Shown here piece by piece: positions 16,804-25,361 of a stretch of DNA of 64,000 nt (positions within the stretch are counted from its first letter, which is position 1; the number at the start of each line of letters is the position of its first letter). Position numbers and translations under genes: made by a program. This DNA is from Abyssibius sp040880065 (GTDB taxonomy: Bacteria > Pseudomonadota > Alphaproteobacteria > Rhodobacterales > Rhodobacteraceae): assembly GCA_040880065.1 (NCBI GenBank), contig JBBDJE010000054.1:1-64000 (forward strand). The letters are read 5' to 3'. Under the pieces are notes generated by a model. The model saw nothing but the letters and a program-made list of their open reading frames with translations, was not told the DNA's origin and ran no database searches.

Positions 16804-16823
16804 TTAGTTGAAAATGTAACTAA
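16804..16823. promoter_or_regulatory. Dyad operator between hmgA and marR
   Basis: The sequence TTAGTT-N8-AACTAA is a perfect inverted repeat with 6-base arms. It lies 30 bases before the hmgA start and 20 bases before the MarR start. Its position and length fit the operator of a MarR dimer that controls both genes, probably with homogentisate as inducer (inference from family behaviour). Confidence 0.55.
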
Positions 16824-16842
16824 CAAGCGGTAGTTTCCTGCC

Positions 16843-17277
16843 ATGAACACAGACGATGAGTTTGAGATTGGCACATTTCTGCCCTATCTGCTGAACCAGG
16901 CAGGCGAGGCGGCGGGGCAGGAATTTCAGCGCTATTACAAGGACCGTTACGGGATGTTGCGCAGCGAATGGCGGGTGTTGTTCCACCTTGGCCGCTTCGG
17001 GGCGCTGACGGCGCGCGAGATTTGCGACCGCGCGCGCCTGCACAAAACCAAGACCAGCCGCGCGGTGGCGGCTTTGGAAGCGCGCCGGTTCTTGAAGCGC
17101 GCGGTGATGGTGCATGACCGGCGCCAAGAACAGCTTACGCTGAGCGCAGCCGGGCAGGCGGCCTATAAAGACCTTGCAGCGATTGCGGCGCAGTTTGACG
17201 CAAGACTGATGGCGCAGTTCAGCAGGACCGAGGCCGCAACATTGCGCCGCTGTTTGCAGCGGTTGATGGATGGTTAG
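16843..17277 (+). CDS. MarR family regulator, probable hmgA repressor
   Basis: A 144-residue winged-helix regulator of the MarR family. The DNA-binding core is visible as LTAREICDRARLHKTKTSRAVAALEARRFL (about residues 48-78), followed by the wing with a DRR motif (HDRRQEQLTLS). Divergence from hmgA and the shared dyad make it a likely local repressor of homogentisate degradation, comparable to HmgR-type regulators. The actual ligand is inferred. Confidence 0.85.
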   Translation: MNTDDEFEIGTFLPYLLNQAGEAAGQEFQRYYKDRYGMLRSEWRVLFHLGRFGALTAREICDRARLHKTKTSRAVAALEARRFLKRAVMVHDRRQEQLTLSAAGQAAYKDLAAIAAQFDARLMAQFSRTEAATLRRCLQRLMDG

Positions 17278-17310
17278 GCGCGCCGGGCGATCGCGCCGCC
17301 CGGCGATGCA

Positions 17311-17748
17311 TTACAACGGCGTGTAATCGAGCTTGCCGCTGCCATCGGCGGGGCCGGTCACGATATAGGGCGCATCCAGCCCACGATGGTTGACGAAGAA
17401 AGTGATCTGCCCGTCCTTGATGCTGGGTGGCCCCATCCGGTCAAAATCAGGCAATTCGAAATCACCGACACGCAGGTTGAACTGGTCCCATTCCAGTTCC
17501 TCCTCTTCGGCATAGCGCCTCAGAAAATCGGCCTTGTAGGGTTCGATCTCTGTGATCACACCATAGGCCATGCCCTGATCGAAATGGTTGAGCGCGCCGG
17601 CCAAAAGCAGGATATGCGCAGGCTCGGCGATGAACGGTGCTGCGGCGATCAGTTCTGCAAGCGAGTGATACTCGTCCGGGCCAACCGAGACGCAGAGCTT
17701 GTCATCATCGTCATAGCTAAAGCCGACATAGGGCAAAGTGTCAGACAT
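17311..17748 (-). CDS. Small acidic protein of unknown function
   Basis: I do not recognise this 145-residue protein. It is strongly acidic (27 Asp/Glu against about 9 Lys/Arg), with a DDDDK patch near the N-terminus and an AEEEELEW stretch in the middle. There is no signal peptide, membrane segment or known motif. It has a clear AAGGAG site and lies 39 bases downstream of the long coiled-coil protease-like gene on the same strand, so they probably form one transcript. Its small size, acidity and position next to a putative protease would fit an immunity protein, inhibitor or chaperone, but that is speculation. Confidence 0.7.
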   Translation of the reverse strand: MSDTLPYVGFSYDDDDKLCVSVGPDEYHSLAELIAAAPFIAEPAHILLLAGALNHFDQGMAYGVITEIEPYKADFLRRYAEEEELEWDQFNLRVGDFELPDFDRMGPPSIKDGQITFFVNHRGLDAPYIVTGPADGSGKLDYTPL

Positions 17749-17787
17749 TGGAAATTCTCCTTTTGGCCGGGGTCAGGATGTGCGTGT

Positions 17788-18324
17788 TCATTCGGCTACC
17801 TGCCAGGCTGTGTTGATCCATTTGTCCTCAAGTGCGGTCAGCTTGCCGCTTGGCTCTTGCTTTTTGAACATTTTCGCCTCGCCGGTAATCGGGTCGGGGA
17901 TGACCACGAAATAGGTGTGGCCATCCTTATCGCCCCAGTTGGTATCGGCGATCACGAATTGCGGCGGCTCCAGATTGTCGATGATGTTGTTGGAAAACTC
18001 GTCATCGCTCCATGTGCCGACCACACCTTTGAAATATTCGATCTTTGCGTTGAGCGCGGCATTGTTCACAACTTTGCCCGCATCTTCCTGCTTCTTCTTC
18101 CACGCCTTGGCCCGTTCGCTGGCCATATAGTCACGAAGGTCTTTGGTTACCGTGTCGACATGGGCCTTGATCTCGGCGGGTTTCATCGCCGTTGTCGGGC
18201 GTTTTATGCGCGCCTCTGCCAACAGGGCCGCCCCACCGGAAAACAGATCCCAGCCTTCCATCGTGTCTAGCTGCTTGTCAAACAGCAGGCCGGTTTTTTC
18301 TGCGGCAAGGTCTGTTGTGGCCAT
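17788..18324 (-). CDS. C-terminal fragment of frameshifted papain-like coiled-coil protein
   Basis: This 178-residue frame is almost certainly the end of the protein encoded upstream at 18384-21533. Its reading frame continues upstream of the ATG through plausible protein sequence (HAFGGLPNHPSLAKLKEG) up to about 18447, where the upstream frame loses sense. The fragment contains VIADTNWGDKDGH (Asn129, Trp130), which resembles the catalytic Asn-Ser-Trp region of C1 papain-like peptidases and is followed by a beta strand as expected. The ATG at 18324 is probably internal to the original gene. Independent translation from an AAGGA sequence just upstream is possible but unlikely. Confidence 0.68.
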   Translation of the reverse strand: MATTDLAAEKTGLLFDKQLDTMEGWDLFSGGAALLAEARIKRPTTAMKPAEIKAHVDTVTKDLRDYMASERAKAWKKKQEDAGKVVNNAALNAKIEYFKGVVGTWSDDEFSNNIIDNLEPPQFVIADTNWGDKDGHTYFVVIPDPITGEAKMFKKQEPSGKLTALEDKWINTAWQVAE

Positions 18325-18383
18325 GTCCTTGCCAGGTTTGAGAAGGTATTTCTCGATCGCCGCCGCAGGATCATCGCCTTCCT

Positions 18384-21300
18384 TCAGCTTGGCAAGCGAG
18401 GGGTGGTTGGGCAGGCCGCCAAAGGCGTGAATGCCAGAGGTGGACAGGTGATCATTTCGGAATCCGGACCCGCGGTAGCAAACTTGCTGATCAGCCCGGT
18501 TACGACCTTTTTGGTGCGCTCGCCCGGCGGATCAACCGGAATGCGCTGCTTGTTGGCGTCGAGCAGATAATTTCCATGGGCATCCAGTTTGTAATTGGTC
18601 GCGCTGACATTATTCTGCACTGGCTCGCCACCGTGAAGCACCTTGGAAGGGCCGGTTGAAAACCCGCCGCCCGGAAGCTCCCACGGCTTGTATTCCCCCG
18701 GACAGACTGCGTTGATAAAGCTGTCGCTTTTGCACAGATCAACAATTTTTACACCGGTTTCGCTGTCTTTCTCCTCGCCGGCTGCCTCAAGGGCGATGCG
18801 TGTGATGGTGGTAATGAACGCGGCCTTGGTGGTGATGGCCGTCTTGGTGGCCTTGTCGATAATCTGGAAATTACCCTTGGTCGAAGACCCGTCATTCGAG
18901 CCAGCGATATTGGAGGTCGCGTCATAGCGATAGTCCAGCCCGTCGGCGAGCGCGGTCTGGATCTTGCCACGCACTTCGGGCCATTTTGCGGGGTCGGGGA
19001 GCAGGTCTTTGACCTTTTTCATGCCATCGGGAGAGTTGAACAGGTTGCGCTGCAACTGCTTGCGCTCGATCGAATTGGCAAGTGTCGCACCAGCCGTTGC
19101 AACCGTATATTCATAGCTGCGCATGAGTTGGTTGTCATCGGCGGGCAGCTTGTCGGTGCTGATCGCCTTGATCTTGTCGCCCTGCGCGGTGGTGAACCGG
19201 CCCTTCATGGCAATTTCGGTCATGCTGCCCATGGCCTTGGCCGGGTCTTCTTCAACCACGCGGCGCGCAGGCCCCGTGGCAAAGCAAGAGCCAACCGGGC
19301 CTTGGTCAAGCGGTGTAAACATTGCCGACATAACCGAGGATTTTACATCATCTTTGGTGACCGAGCCGGGGGTCTTGCCCGAATTGCGGGCGATGAGTTT
19401 TTTACCCGTAACGCTGGTTGGTGCTGTGGTAATGCCGTCCAGAACACCTTGGCATTTATCCTTGTGCTTGGGGTCGTCCATGGCTTTCGACATTGTGTCG
19501 AAATGCATGTTCATACCCGGCGTTTTATTCTCCATCGAGCCGGGATGAAAATTCATCATCCCCAACGCTTCTTGCGCTTTGGGCGATGTGGTGTCGATCT
19601 TGCCATCGCCGTCGAGCATGGAGTCGCCAACATATTTGGCGCGATCTTGCTCAAGTTTTTTCCATGACGATCCGCTCGCTAGTGGCACGGGGTTGGCTTT
19701 GTTCAGCCCGCCACCTTCGACGAATTTGTCCATGTTCTTGAAATAGTCACCGCCCATAGCGGCCCCCATCTCAAGGGCATCCTGGGCATATTTCTTCTGG
19801 GCGGCTTCATCGCCATAGGCGTTGCCGTCCTTGTCCTTAAAGCCGTTGCCCATGCCTTTGGTAACACGGTCGATCCCGTCGGCAAGCATGGCCCGGTCAT
19901 TTGACTTTTCAAGCAGGCCAAGCGCCTTTTGCCCAAGCGCCGGGTCAGCCTCGAACGCGCCAAGAACCTTGGCGATATCATCATCCGACATCGGGTTTTT
20001 GCCGGTGGGTGACAGCACGCCGGTGGTCAGCGAATCCATCAGGTCTTTCTTGGCCTTGGTGGCCTTGACCTTTTCTTGCTCGGCGTCGATCTTGCCTTTG
20101 GCGGCATCAATTTCGGTGCCCTTGTCGCGCCAGTCCTGCGCCTCTTTATCCTGCGCTTCCTTTGTGGTATTAACCTTTTCCAGATCGGCGGCGCGCTTGG
20201 CTTTGAGATCTGCCTCGACATTGATCAGCGCGTTCATCTGGTTCACAAGCTCAAGCTGCTTTTCCTTGGACAGTTTGGACAGATCCTTGGGCAGGTTCTT
20301 CTTGAATTCGCTCATGGCCGCAACGGCCTGTTTGTGCTGGGTATCGCTGGCATTCGAGTCGATCTTTGCCTGATCGGCAAGCGCCTTGGCGGCATGGAAT
20401 TGCCGTGCAATGGTCTTTTGCTGGGCCTCGAGTGCGGCCTGCTCGGCCTTTGCGTCGTCGACCAGCTTTTTGGCGGCTTCAACCCCGGCGGCGGTGGGCA
20501 CAAGATCGCTATGCTCGCCCTCCATCTTGGCCAGCACCTTCAGTGCGGCCTCGAAGCTTTTGGGGTTGTCGCGGGCCAGCTTCACAAGCGCGATCTGCTG
20601 GTTTTCCGGCAGGTCGAACTCTTTCAGCTTTTCCTTTTGTTTCTCGTCATGCTCGCTGAGAATACCGAGCATGTCGCCGACGCCCTGCGCAACATCCTCG
20701 ACCTTATCGACGATATCCTCGCCAAGCTCCTTCAGGTCTTCGATCTTGTCGGACACATCCTCGACGAATTCTTCGACATTGTCCTTAACCGTATCGACCA
20801 CCTGTTCGAATATCGATTTCGGCTGAATCTTCGCCAAAGCCTTCTTGATCTGCGATAGCATGGCCTTAGCCTGGTCGTATTCCTTGGATTCCATTGCCCG
20901 CTTGAAGCCAAGCTCGGCTTGAGCCAGCGCATTTTGCAGTGCCTCCTCTGCATCGGCGCGCTTTTCCTTCATCTCGGTATTCAGCAGGCCATAGGCCTTC
21001 ATGAGCACGGGGCCAAGCGTGTCGGGCGCGGCTTTCTCGTCGGTTTTTTCTGCGGTTTTCGGGGCATCGCCGCCGCCATCACCGCCGGGTGTCTCGTTTG
21101 GTGTTCCTCCGTCGCCGGTCGCTTCCTGAACGGGGGCTTTGACATCTTCGTCATCGCCACCCTCGTCATCTTCGCCATCGGCCAAAGTGATGCCGCCGGG
21201 CAGTTCGATGACAATCTTCTTGATTTTAGCGAAGCGGGCCGCGAAATGCTGGCGAATGAGCTTGGGGAAGTTGCCGGGCGGCTCTTCATCCACCTTAAAA

Positions 21301-21533
21301 AAGACGGTTTTGCCCTCGGCGCGCATCTGGCCCATCATGCCTTTGGGCCCGCCGCCGTTTGTCTTGGCCTCCCTGCGACACTTGTCCGGATCGCCCGTGG
21401 GGTTGGCGGCTACAACCAGCCCTTCCTTGCCTTGCAGAATCGCAAAGTTGAGAATGCGTTTCTTGGCCATTGCAAGGTGGGCCTTCAGCGCGTCACCCTG
21501 CTTGGTCAGCTCGGCCTTATCAAGTTTTGCCAT
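18384..21533 (-). CDS. Large coiled-coil protein with papain-like protease segment (frameshifted)
   Basis: A 1049-residue protein without a signal peptide. Residues 1-115 form a small globular domain; 118-165 are Gly/Asp/Glu-rich linker; 170-500 are charged, Ala-rich helix with heptad character (coiled coil). Two DxDG-type loops (567-571 and 641-644) resemble calcium-binding sites. PLDQGPVGSCFATGPA (741-756) matches the papain-family active site, with Gln744 as oxyanion residue and Cys750 as nucleophile. From about residue 1030 (18446) the frame becomes unlike protein, while the sensible sequence continues one base off in the 17788-18324 frame. Adding one base would give about 1248 residues with His near 18429 and Asn near 17940. 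I know no characterised homologue. It may be a secreted or injected effector, or a structural scaffold; neither is shown. Confidence 0.72.
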   Translation of the reverse strand: MAKLDKAELTKQGDALKAHLAMAKKRILNFAILQGKEGLVVAANPTGDPDKCRREAKTNGGGPKGMMGQMRAEGKTVFFKVDEEPPGNFPKLIRQHFAARFAKIKKIVIELPGGITLADGEDDEGGDDEDVKAPVQEATGDGGTPNETPGGDGGGDAPKTAEKTDEKAAPDTLGPVLMKAYGLLNTEMKEKRADAEEALQNALAQAELGFKRAMESKEYDQAKAMLSQIKKALAKIQPKSIFEQVVDTVKDNVEEFVEDVSDKIEDLKELGEDIVDKVEDVAQGVGDMLGILSEHDEKQKEKLKEFDLPENQQIALVKLARDNPKSFEAALKVLAKMEGEHSDLVPTAAGVEAAKKLVDDAKAEQAALEAQQKTIARQFHAAKALADQAKIDSNASDTQHKQAVAAMSEFKKNLPKDLSKLSKEKQLELVNQMNALINVEADLKAKRAADLEKVNTTKEAQDKEAQDWRDKGTEIDAAKGKIDAEQEKVKATKAKKDLMDSLTTGVLSPTGKNPMSDDDIAKVLGAFEADPALGQKALGLLEKSNDRAMLADGIDRVTKGMGNGFKDKDGNAYGDEAAQKKYAQDALEMGAAMGGDYFKNMDKFVEGGGLNKANPVPLASGSSWKKLEQDRAKYVGDSMLDGDGKIDTTSPKAQEALGMMNFHPGSMENKTPGMNMHFDTMSKAMDDPKHKDKCQGVLDGITTAPTSVTGKKLIARNSGKTPGSVTKDDVKSSVMSAMFTPLDQGPVGSCFATGPARRVVEEDPAKAMGSMTEIAMKGRFTTAQGDKIKAISTDKLPADDNQLMRSYEYTVATAGATLANSIERKQLQRNLFNSPDGMKKVKDLLPDPAKWPEVRGKIQTALADGLDYRYDATSNIAGSNDGSSTKGNFQIIDKATKTAITTKAAFITTITRIALEAAGEEKDSETGVKIVDLCKSDSFINAVCPGEYKPWELPGGGFSTGPSKVLHGGEPVQNNVSATNYKLDAHGNYLLDANKQRIPVDPPGERTKKVVTGLISKFATAGPDSEMITCPPLAFTPLAACPTTPRLPS

Positions 21534-21738
21534 AAGTCTTCCCCATCAAATACCTGACTGCCCCGCCCTGCATAGACAGCCTGTTTGCGTTGAAATATAT
21601 GCGTTTCCCGTAATTGGATCGGCGTGATAATTATCTAAAAAGCGAATCTGAAAATGATAGCGCGCAAACGGACTTGCGTCCAGTCTGACAAAATTATTTC
21701 AGGAAATGAGGGAGGGGGCCGCGGGTGCGCGAAAGTTT

Positions 21739-21762
21739 GGCGCGGCCCGTGCAGGCCGCGCC
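21739..21762 (-). terminator. Stem-loop after mdh, probable terminator
   Basis: A perfect 9-base stem, GGCGCGGCC/GGCCGCGCC, with a 6-base loop lies 7 bases past the mdh stop. There is no long T-tract after it, only AAACTTT, so termination may be weak or factor-assisted. Confidence 0.45.
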
Positions 21763-21769
21763 GAAAGTC

Positions 21770-22732
21770 TTAGTTCAGGCTCGAATCAATGCCCTTGCAG
21801 GCTTCAATCAGCCCTTTGACAGCCTCGATCGATTTGTCGAACATCGCGGTTTCGTCCTTGTTCATGGAAATTTCCACGATGCGTTCGACCCCGCCGGCAC
21901 CAATAACCGTGGGCACGCCGACATACATGCCCTTGAGGCCATAGGCATTGTCGATATAGGCCGCGCAGGGCAGCACGCGCTTTTGGTCTTTCAGATAGGC
22001 CTCTGCCATCTGAATGGCCGCGGCGGCGGGTGCATAAAAGGCCGAGCCGGTTTTCAGCAGGCCAACGATTTCGGCACCGCCATCGCGGGTGCGCTGCACG
22101 ATCGCGTTCAGCCGGTCCTGCGTTGTCCAGCCCATGTTCACAAGGTCGGGCAGGGGAATGCCGGCAACCGTGGAATAGCGGGTCAGCGGCACCATCGTGT
22201 CGCCATGGCCACCCAGTACGAAGGCGGTCACGTCTTTGACCGAAACATCGAACTCATCGGCGAGGAAGTGGCGAAAGCGGGCGCTGTCAAGCACACCGGC
22301 CATGCCGCAGACCATTTTTGCCGGAAGGCCCGAAAACTGCTGCAAGGCCCAGACCATGGCATCCAGCGGGTTGGTAATGCAGATGACAAAGGCGTTCGGG
22401 GCGTGGGCGGCAATGCCCTCACCCACCGATTTCATGACCTTGAGGTTGATCCCGAGCAGGTCATCGCGGCTCATTCCCGGCTTGCGCGCAACACCTGCGG
22501 TGACGATGCAGACATCGGCCCCGGCAATCGCGGCATAGTCATTCGCGCCCTTGAACGTGGCGTCAAACCCGCTGACCGGCGCGCTTTCGGCGATATCCAG
22601 CGCCTTGCCCTGCGGGATGCCTTCGGCGATGTCGAACAAGACAACGTCGCCAAGTTCGGCAAGCCCCGCCAGATGTGCCAAAGTGCCACCGATCTGGCCC
22701 GCGCCGATCAATGCTATTTTCGATCTTGCCAT
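21770..22732 (-). CDS. mdh: Malate dehydrogenase
   Basis: A 320-residue LDH-like malate dehydrogenase that interconverts malate and oxaloacetate in the TCA cycle. The NAD-binding loop IGAGQIGGTLAHLAG is at the N-terminus, the substrate loop Arg lies in GVARKPGMSRDDL, and the catalytic His is in LGGHGDTMVPL (about residue 176). The pattern is that of the tetrameric alphaproteobacterial enzyme rather than the E. coli type. In many Rhodobacterales mdh sits near sdh, and here the sdh operon starts about 4 kb away on the opposite strand. A stem-loop follows the stop. Confidence 0.96.
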   Translation of the reverse strand: MARSKIALIGAGQIGGTLAHLAGLAELGDVVLFDIAEGIPQGKALDIAESAPVSGFDATFKGANDYAAIAGADVCIVTAGVARKPGMSRDDLLGINLKVMKSVGEGIAAHAPNAFVICITNPLDAMVWALQQFSGLPAKMVCGMAGVLDSARFRHFLADEFDVSVKDVTAFVLGGHGDTMVPLTRYSTVAGIPLPDLVNMGWTTQDRLNAIVQRTRDGGAEIVGLLKTGSAFYAPAAAAIQMAEAYLKDQKRVLPCAAYIDNAYGLKGMYVGVPTVIGAGGVERIVEISMNKDETAMFDKSIEAVKGLIEACKGIDSSLN

Positions 22733-22853
22733 TGCAAGTCTCCTGAGTTGGAAGAATACCGGGATGGCCTAACGCTGTTTGCAGGATTTCGCAAGTGCGG
22801 GATGGCAGTTGTGGTGGCGCGGGGCGACGCAAGCAAAGGCAAATAAGGGCGGA

Positions 22854-23609
22854 ATGATGGTTTTAGATCTGCATTTTTTCATGTTCGCGGTGCCTGCGGT
22901 GCTGTTTGCCGGGCTGTCCAAAGGCGGATTCGGGTCTGGTGCGGCCTTTGCCGCCGCGCCGTTCTTGGCGCTTGCAATAGACCCCAAGCTCGCCGTGGGG
23001 CTGATGCTGCCCTTGCTGATGCTCATGGATGTAGCCGGTTTGCGGGCCTTTTGGCGGGGCTGGAACTGGCCGGTGGCGCGCGCGTTGATGGTGGGAATGC
23101 TGCCGGGCGTGGCCATTGGCGCGCTGGTGTTTCGCCAGACGAATCCTGATATTTTGCGTCTGCTGATCGGCGGTATTGCCATTGCCTTTGTGGCCTTTCA
23201 ATTGGCGCGCGCACGCGGATGGCTAAAGGTTACGCCGCGCGGCGTAAGCCCGGGGCGCGGAATGTTCTGGGGGCTGGTGGCCGGGTTTACCAGCTTTGTG
23301 AGCCATGCGGGCGGGCCGCCTGCAACGGTTTATTTACTTTCGCAGAATTTGAGCAAACGGGCGTTTCAATCAACCACTGTGCTGGCATTCTGGTGGGTGA
23401 ACCTGATCAAGGTGCCGCCCTATATTGCCATTGGCTTGTTCACGCCACAAACGCTGCTGGCCAATCTTTACCTTGCGCCTGTGGCGGTGGTGGGGGTGCT
23501 GTGCGGGGTCTGGCTGCATAACCGCACCTCTGACAGGGTGTTTTTCGGCCTTGCCTATGCGTTTTTGGTGCTGACCGGGCTAAAGCTGATTTATGACGGG
23601 TTAACCTGA
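22854..23609 (+). CDS. TSUP family (TauE/SafE) anion exporter
   Basis: A 251-residue membrane protein with seven or eight hydrophobic segments. It starts with the family's GLSKGGFGSGAAFAAAPFLAL motif and has a second SFVSHAGGPPATVYLL motif in the middle, giving the two-repeat TSUP arrangement. TSUP carriers export sulfite, sulfonates or similar anions; the substrate here is unknown. Two ATG codons, 22854 and 22857, follow an AAGGGCGGA site, and I chose the first. It is divergent from mdh. A second, more distant TSUP gene occurs at 43362-44273. Confidence 0.84.
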   Translation: MMVLDLHFFMFAVPAVLFAGLSKGGFGSGAAFAAAPFLALAIDPKLAVGLMLPLLMLMDVAGLRAFWRGWNWPVARALMVGMLPGVAIGALVFRQTNPDILRLLIGGIAIAFVAFQLARARGWLKVTPRGVSPGRGMFWGLVAGFTSFVSHAGGPPATVYLLSQNLSKRAFQSTTVLAFWWVNLIKVPPYIAIGLFTPQTLLANLYLAPVAVVGVLCGVWLHNRTSDRVFFGLAYAFLVLTGLKLIYDGLT

Positions 23610-23707
23610 ACGGGGCCGCGCGCACGCGTTTGCTTTTCGCACCGTCAGTCTTGCGCGGCCCGGCACCGGCGGGTTATGTTGCAGCGCAACAATAACGGAG
23701 ACGGCCC

Positions 23708-24568
23708 ATGCATCCCTATCGCTCGGTTCTATATATGCCCGGTTCCAACGCGCGTGCGCTTGAAAAGGCGCGGAGTTTGGATGCCGATGCACTGATTCTT
23801 GATCTTGAAGACGCGGTGGCCCCGGCGGAAAAGCCTGTCGCACGGGATTTGGTTTGTGCGGCGGTCAAGGCCGGCGGGTTCGGGGCGCGGCGGGTGCTTA
23901 TTCGCATCAACGGGGCCGATACCGAATGGGGAGCCGATGATTTGGCCGCCGCAATTGCAGCAGCGCCGCACGGCATTTTGGTGCCCAAAGTAAATGATGC
24001 CGAGGATGTTGCCCGCGCTGCCGCACAGCTTGGCCGCGCGGATACCGGCCTTTGGGCGATGATGGAAACGCCGCGCGCGATTTTGAACGCGGCCGCCATT
24101 GCGGCAGCACCCGGTCTGCACGGGCTGGTTCTGGGCACCAATGATCTGGTGAAAGACCTTGGGGTGACGCTGGGCGCAGATCGCAGCCAGATCGCCACAG
24201 CCCTGTCGCTGTGCTTGCTGGCTGCGCGCGCACACGGGCTTTTGTGCATTGACGGCGTTTACAACGCCTTTCGCGACGAGGATGGTTTGCGCGCGGAATG
24301 CCTTCAGGGCCGCGATATGGGCTTTGACGGAAAAACCCTTGTTCACCCCGCGCAGCTAGCCATTGCGAACGCGGTTTTCGCGCCCGACCCTGCACAGATG
24401 GCGCTTGCACAGCGCCAGATAGACGCGCATGCCGCTGCTTTGGCCGCTGGCACCGGCGTGGCGGTTGTCGATGGCAAGATTGTTGAAAACCTGCATGTGG
24501 CCACCGCAAAAAACCTGATCGCGCGGGCAGAAATGATTGCTAAGCGCGCCAAAGACGCGCAAGGTTGA
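23708..24568 (+). CDS. mcl2: CoA ester lyase, probable (3S)-malyl-CoA thioesterase
   Basis: A 286-residue CitE-like TIM-barrel protein of the HpcH/HpaI superfamily. The VLYMPGSNARALEKA start, the LDLEDAVAP metal-site motif, the METPRAILN strand and GFDGKTLVHPAQ are all present. The length and small CitE-like form match Rhodobacter sphaeroides Mcl2, which hydrolyses malyl-CoA to malate, rather than the longer lyase Mcl1 (about 318 aa). The linkage to mch downstream strongly supports a role in the ethylmalonyl-CoA pathway. The alternative is another CitE-like lyase acting on a related CoA ester. Confidence 0.75.
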   Translation: MHPYRSVLYMPGSNARALEKARSLDADALILDLEDAVAPAEKPVARDLVCAAVKAGGFGARRVLIRINGADTEWGADDLAAAIAAAPHGILVPKVNDAEDVARAAAQLGRADTGLWAMMETPRAILNAAAIAAAPGLHGLVLGTNDLVKDLGVTLGADRSQIATALSLCLLAARAHGLLCIDGVYNAFRDEDGLRAECLQGRDMGFDGKTLVHPAQLAIANAVFAPDPAQMALAQRQIDAHAAALAAGTGVAVVDGKIVENLHVATAKNLIARAEMIAKRAKDAQG

Positions 24569-24590
24569 GCGGAATTATGCGAGGGATAGC

Positions 24591-25157
24591 ATGACGATAC
24601 TTGTCTTGGGCGTCGCCCTGTGGTGGGCCGCGCATTTGCTGAAATCCATTGCACCGCGCCTGCGCGACCGTTTGACAGAACGCATGGGCGCTGCGGGCGC
24701 GCGTGGCGCGATTGCCGGGGTTGTGCTGCTGTCGGTCGTGCTGATGGTTGTGGGTTTTATTGTCGCGCCCTTCCAGCACCTTTATACCCCGCCAGGCTGG
24801 GCGGTGCATATCAATAACGCCGCTATGCTTGTGGCATTTTACCTGCTGGGGCTTGGCCATTCCTCGGGGCGGGTGCGCCGCTTTTTGCGCCACCCGATGT
24901 TGCTGGGTGTTGTCGTTTGGGCGGGCGCGCATTTGCTGACAAATGGCGACCTTGCGGCCCTGATTTTGTTTGGCGGTCTGGCGGCTTGGGCCATTGTTTC
25001 GATGCTGCTGATCAATATGCGCGAAGGTGCCTGGCGCCGCCCCGACCCCGGTTCACGCATGGGCGATGTAAAGCATATTGTGCTTACAATTGTGGTTTTT
25101 GCCGCTTTTGCGGGGGTTCACATGCTGGTTGGCCCCTCACCATTCCCCGGAGGATAA
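24591..25157 (+). CDS. NnrU family membrane protein
   Basis: A 188-residue protein with about five membrane helices and the NnrU signature WWAAHLLKSIAPRLRDRL near the N-terminus, followed by HSSGRVRRFLRHPMLLGVVVWAGAHLLTNGD. NnrU proteins were first found beside nitrite and nitric oxide reductase genes, but the family also occurs without them and its function is unclear. It is related in fold to the isoprenylcysteine methyltransferase-like proteins. The ATG at 24591 follows mcl2 by 22 bases, and the stop abuts the DUF1737 start, so it is embedded in the mcl2-mch transcript. Confidence 0.82.
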   Translation: MTILVLGVALWWAAHLLKSIAPRLRDRLTERMGAAGARGAIAGVVLLSVVLMVVGFIVAPFQHLYTPPGWAVHINNAAMLVAFYLLGLGHSSGRVRRFLRHPMLLGVVVWAGAHLLTNGDLAALILFGGLAAWAIVSMLLINMREGAWRRPDPGSRMGDVKHIVLTIVVFAAFAGVHMLVGPSPFPGG

Positions 25158-25361
25158 ATGCGCGCCTATCGTTTGCTGACCGAGGATGACACCTCGGCGT
25201 TTTGCCACAAAGTCTCGCTTGCGCTCTCCAAAGGCTGGCGGCTGGAGGGCAGCCCGAGCTTGGCGTTTGATGCTGGTCGCGGCGTGATGCGCTGCGCACA
25301 GGCCGTGGTGAAAGACTATGACGGCCCCTATACGCCCGACATGAAGCTGGGCGAGATCTGA
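25158..25361 (+). CDS. DUF1737 domain protein
   Basis: A 67-residue protein that matches the DUF1737 domain: YRLLTEDDTSAFCHKVSLAL then GWRLEGSPSL and the C-terminal AQAVVKDYDG. The domain is of unknown function and is usually found as a small stand-alone protein. It starts at the base after the NnrU stop and its stop shares one base with the mch start (TGATG), so all three are likely translationally coupled. Confidence 0.8.
   Translation: MRAYRLLTEDDTSAFCHKVSLALSKGWRLEGSPSLAFDAGRGVMRCAQAVVKDYDGPYTPDMKLGEI

Noticed and set aside
15884..16807. 307-residue open frame antisense to hmgA
   Set aside because: Covers most of hmgA on the other strand and has no recognisable domain.
18440..18450. Programmed -1 frameshift joining the 1049- and 178-residue frames
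   Set aside because: No slippery heptamer, no internal Shine-Dalgarno at the right distance and no convincing hairpin were seen. A missing base is the simpler explanation.
21725..22846. 373-residue open frame antisense to mdh
   Set aside because: Shadow of a clearly identified gene; rich in Ala, Gly, Arg and His as expected for a complement of high-GC coding sequence.
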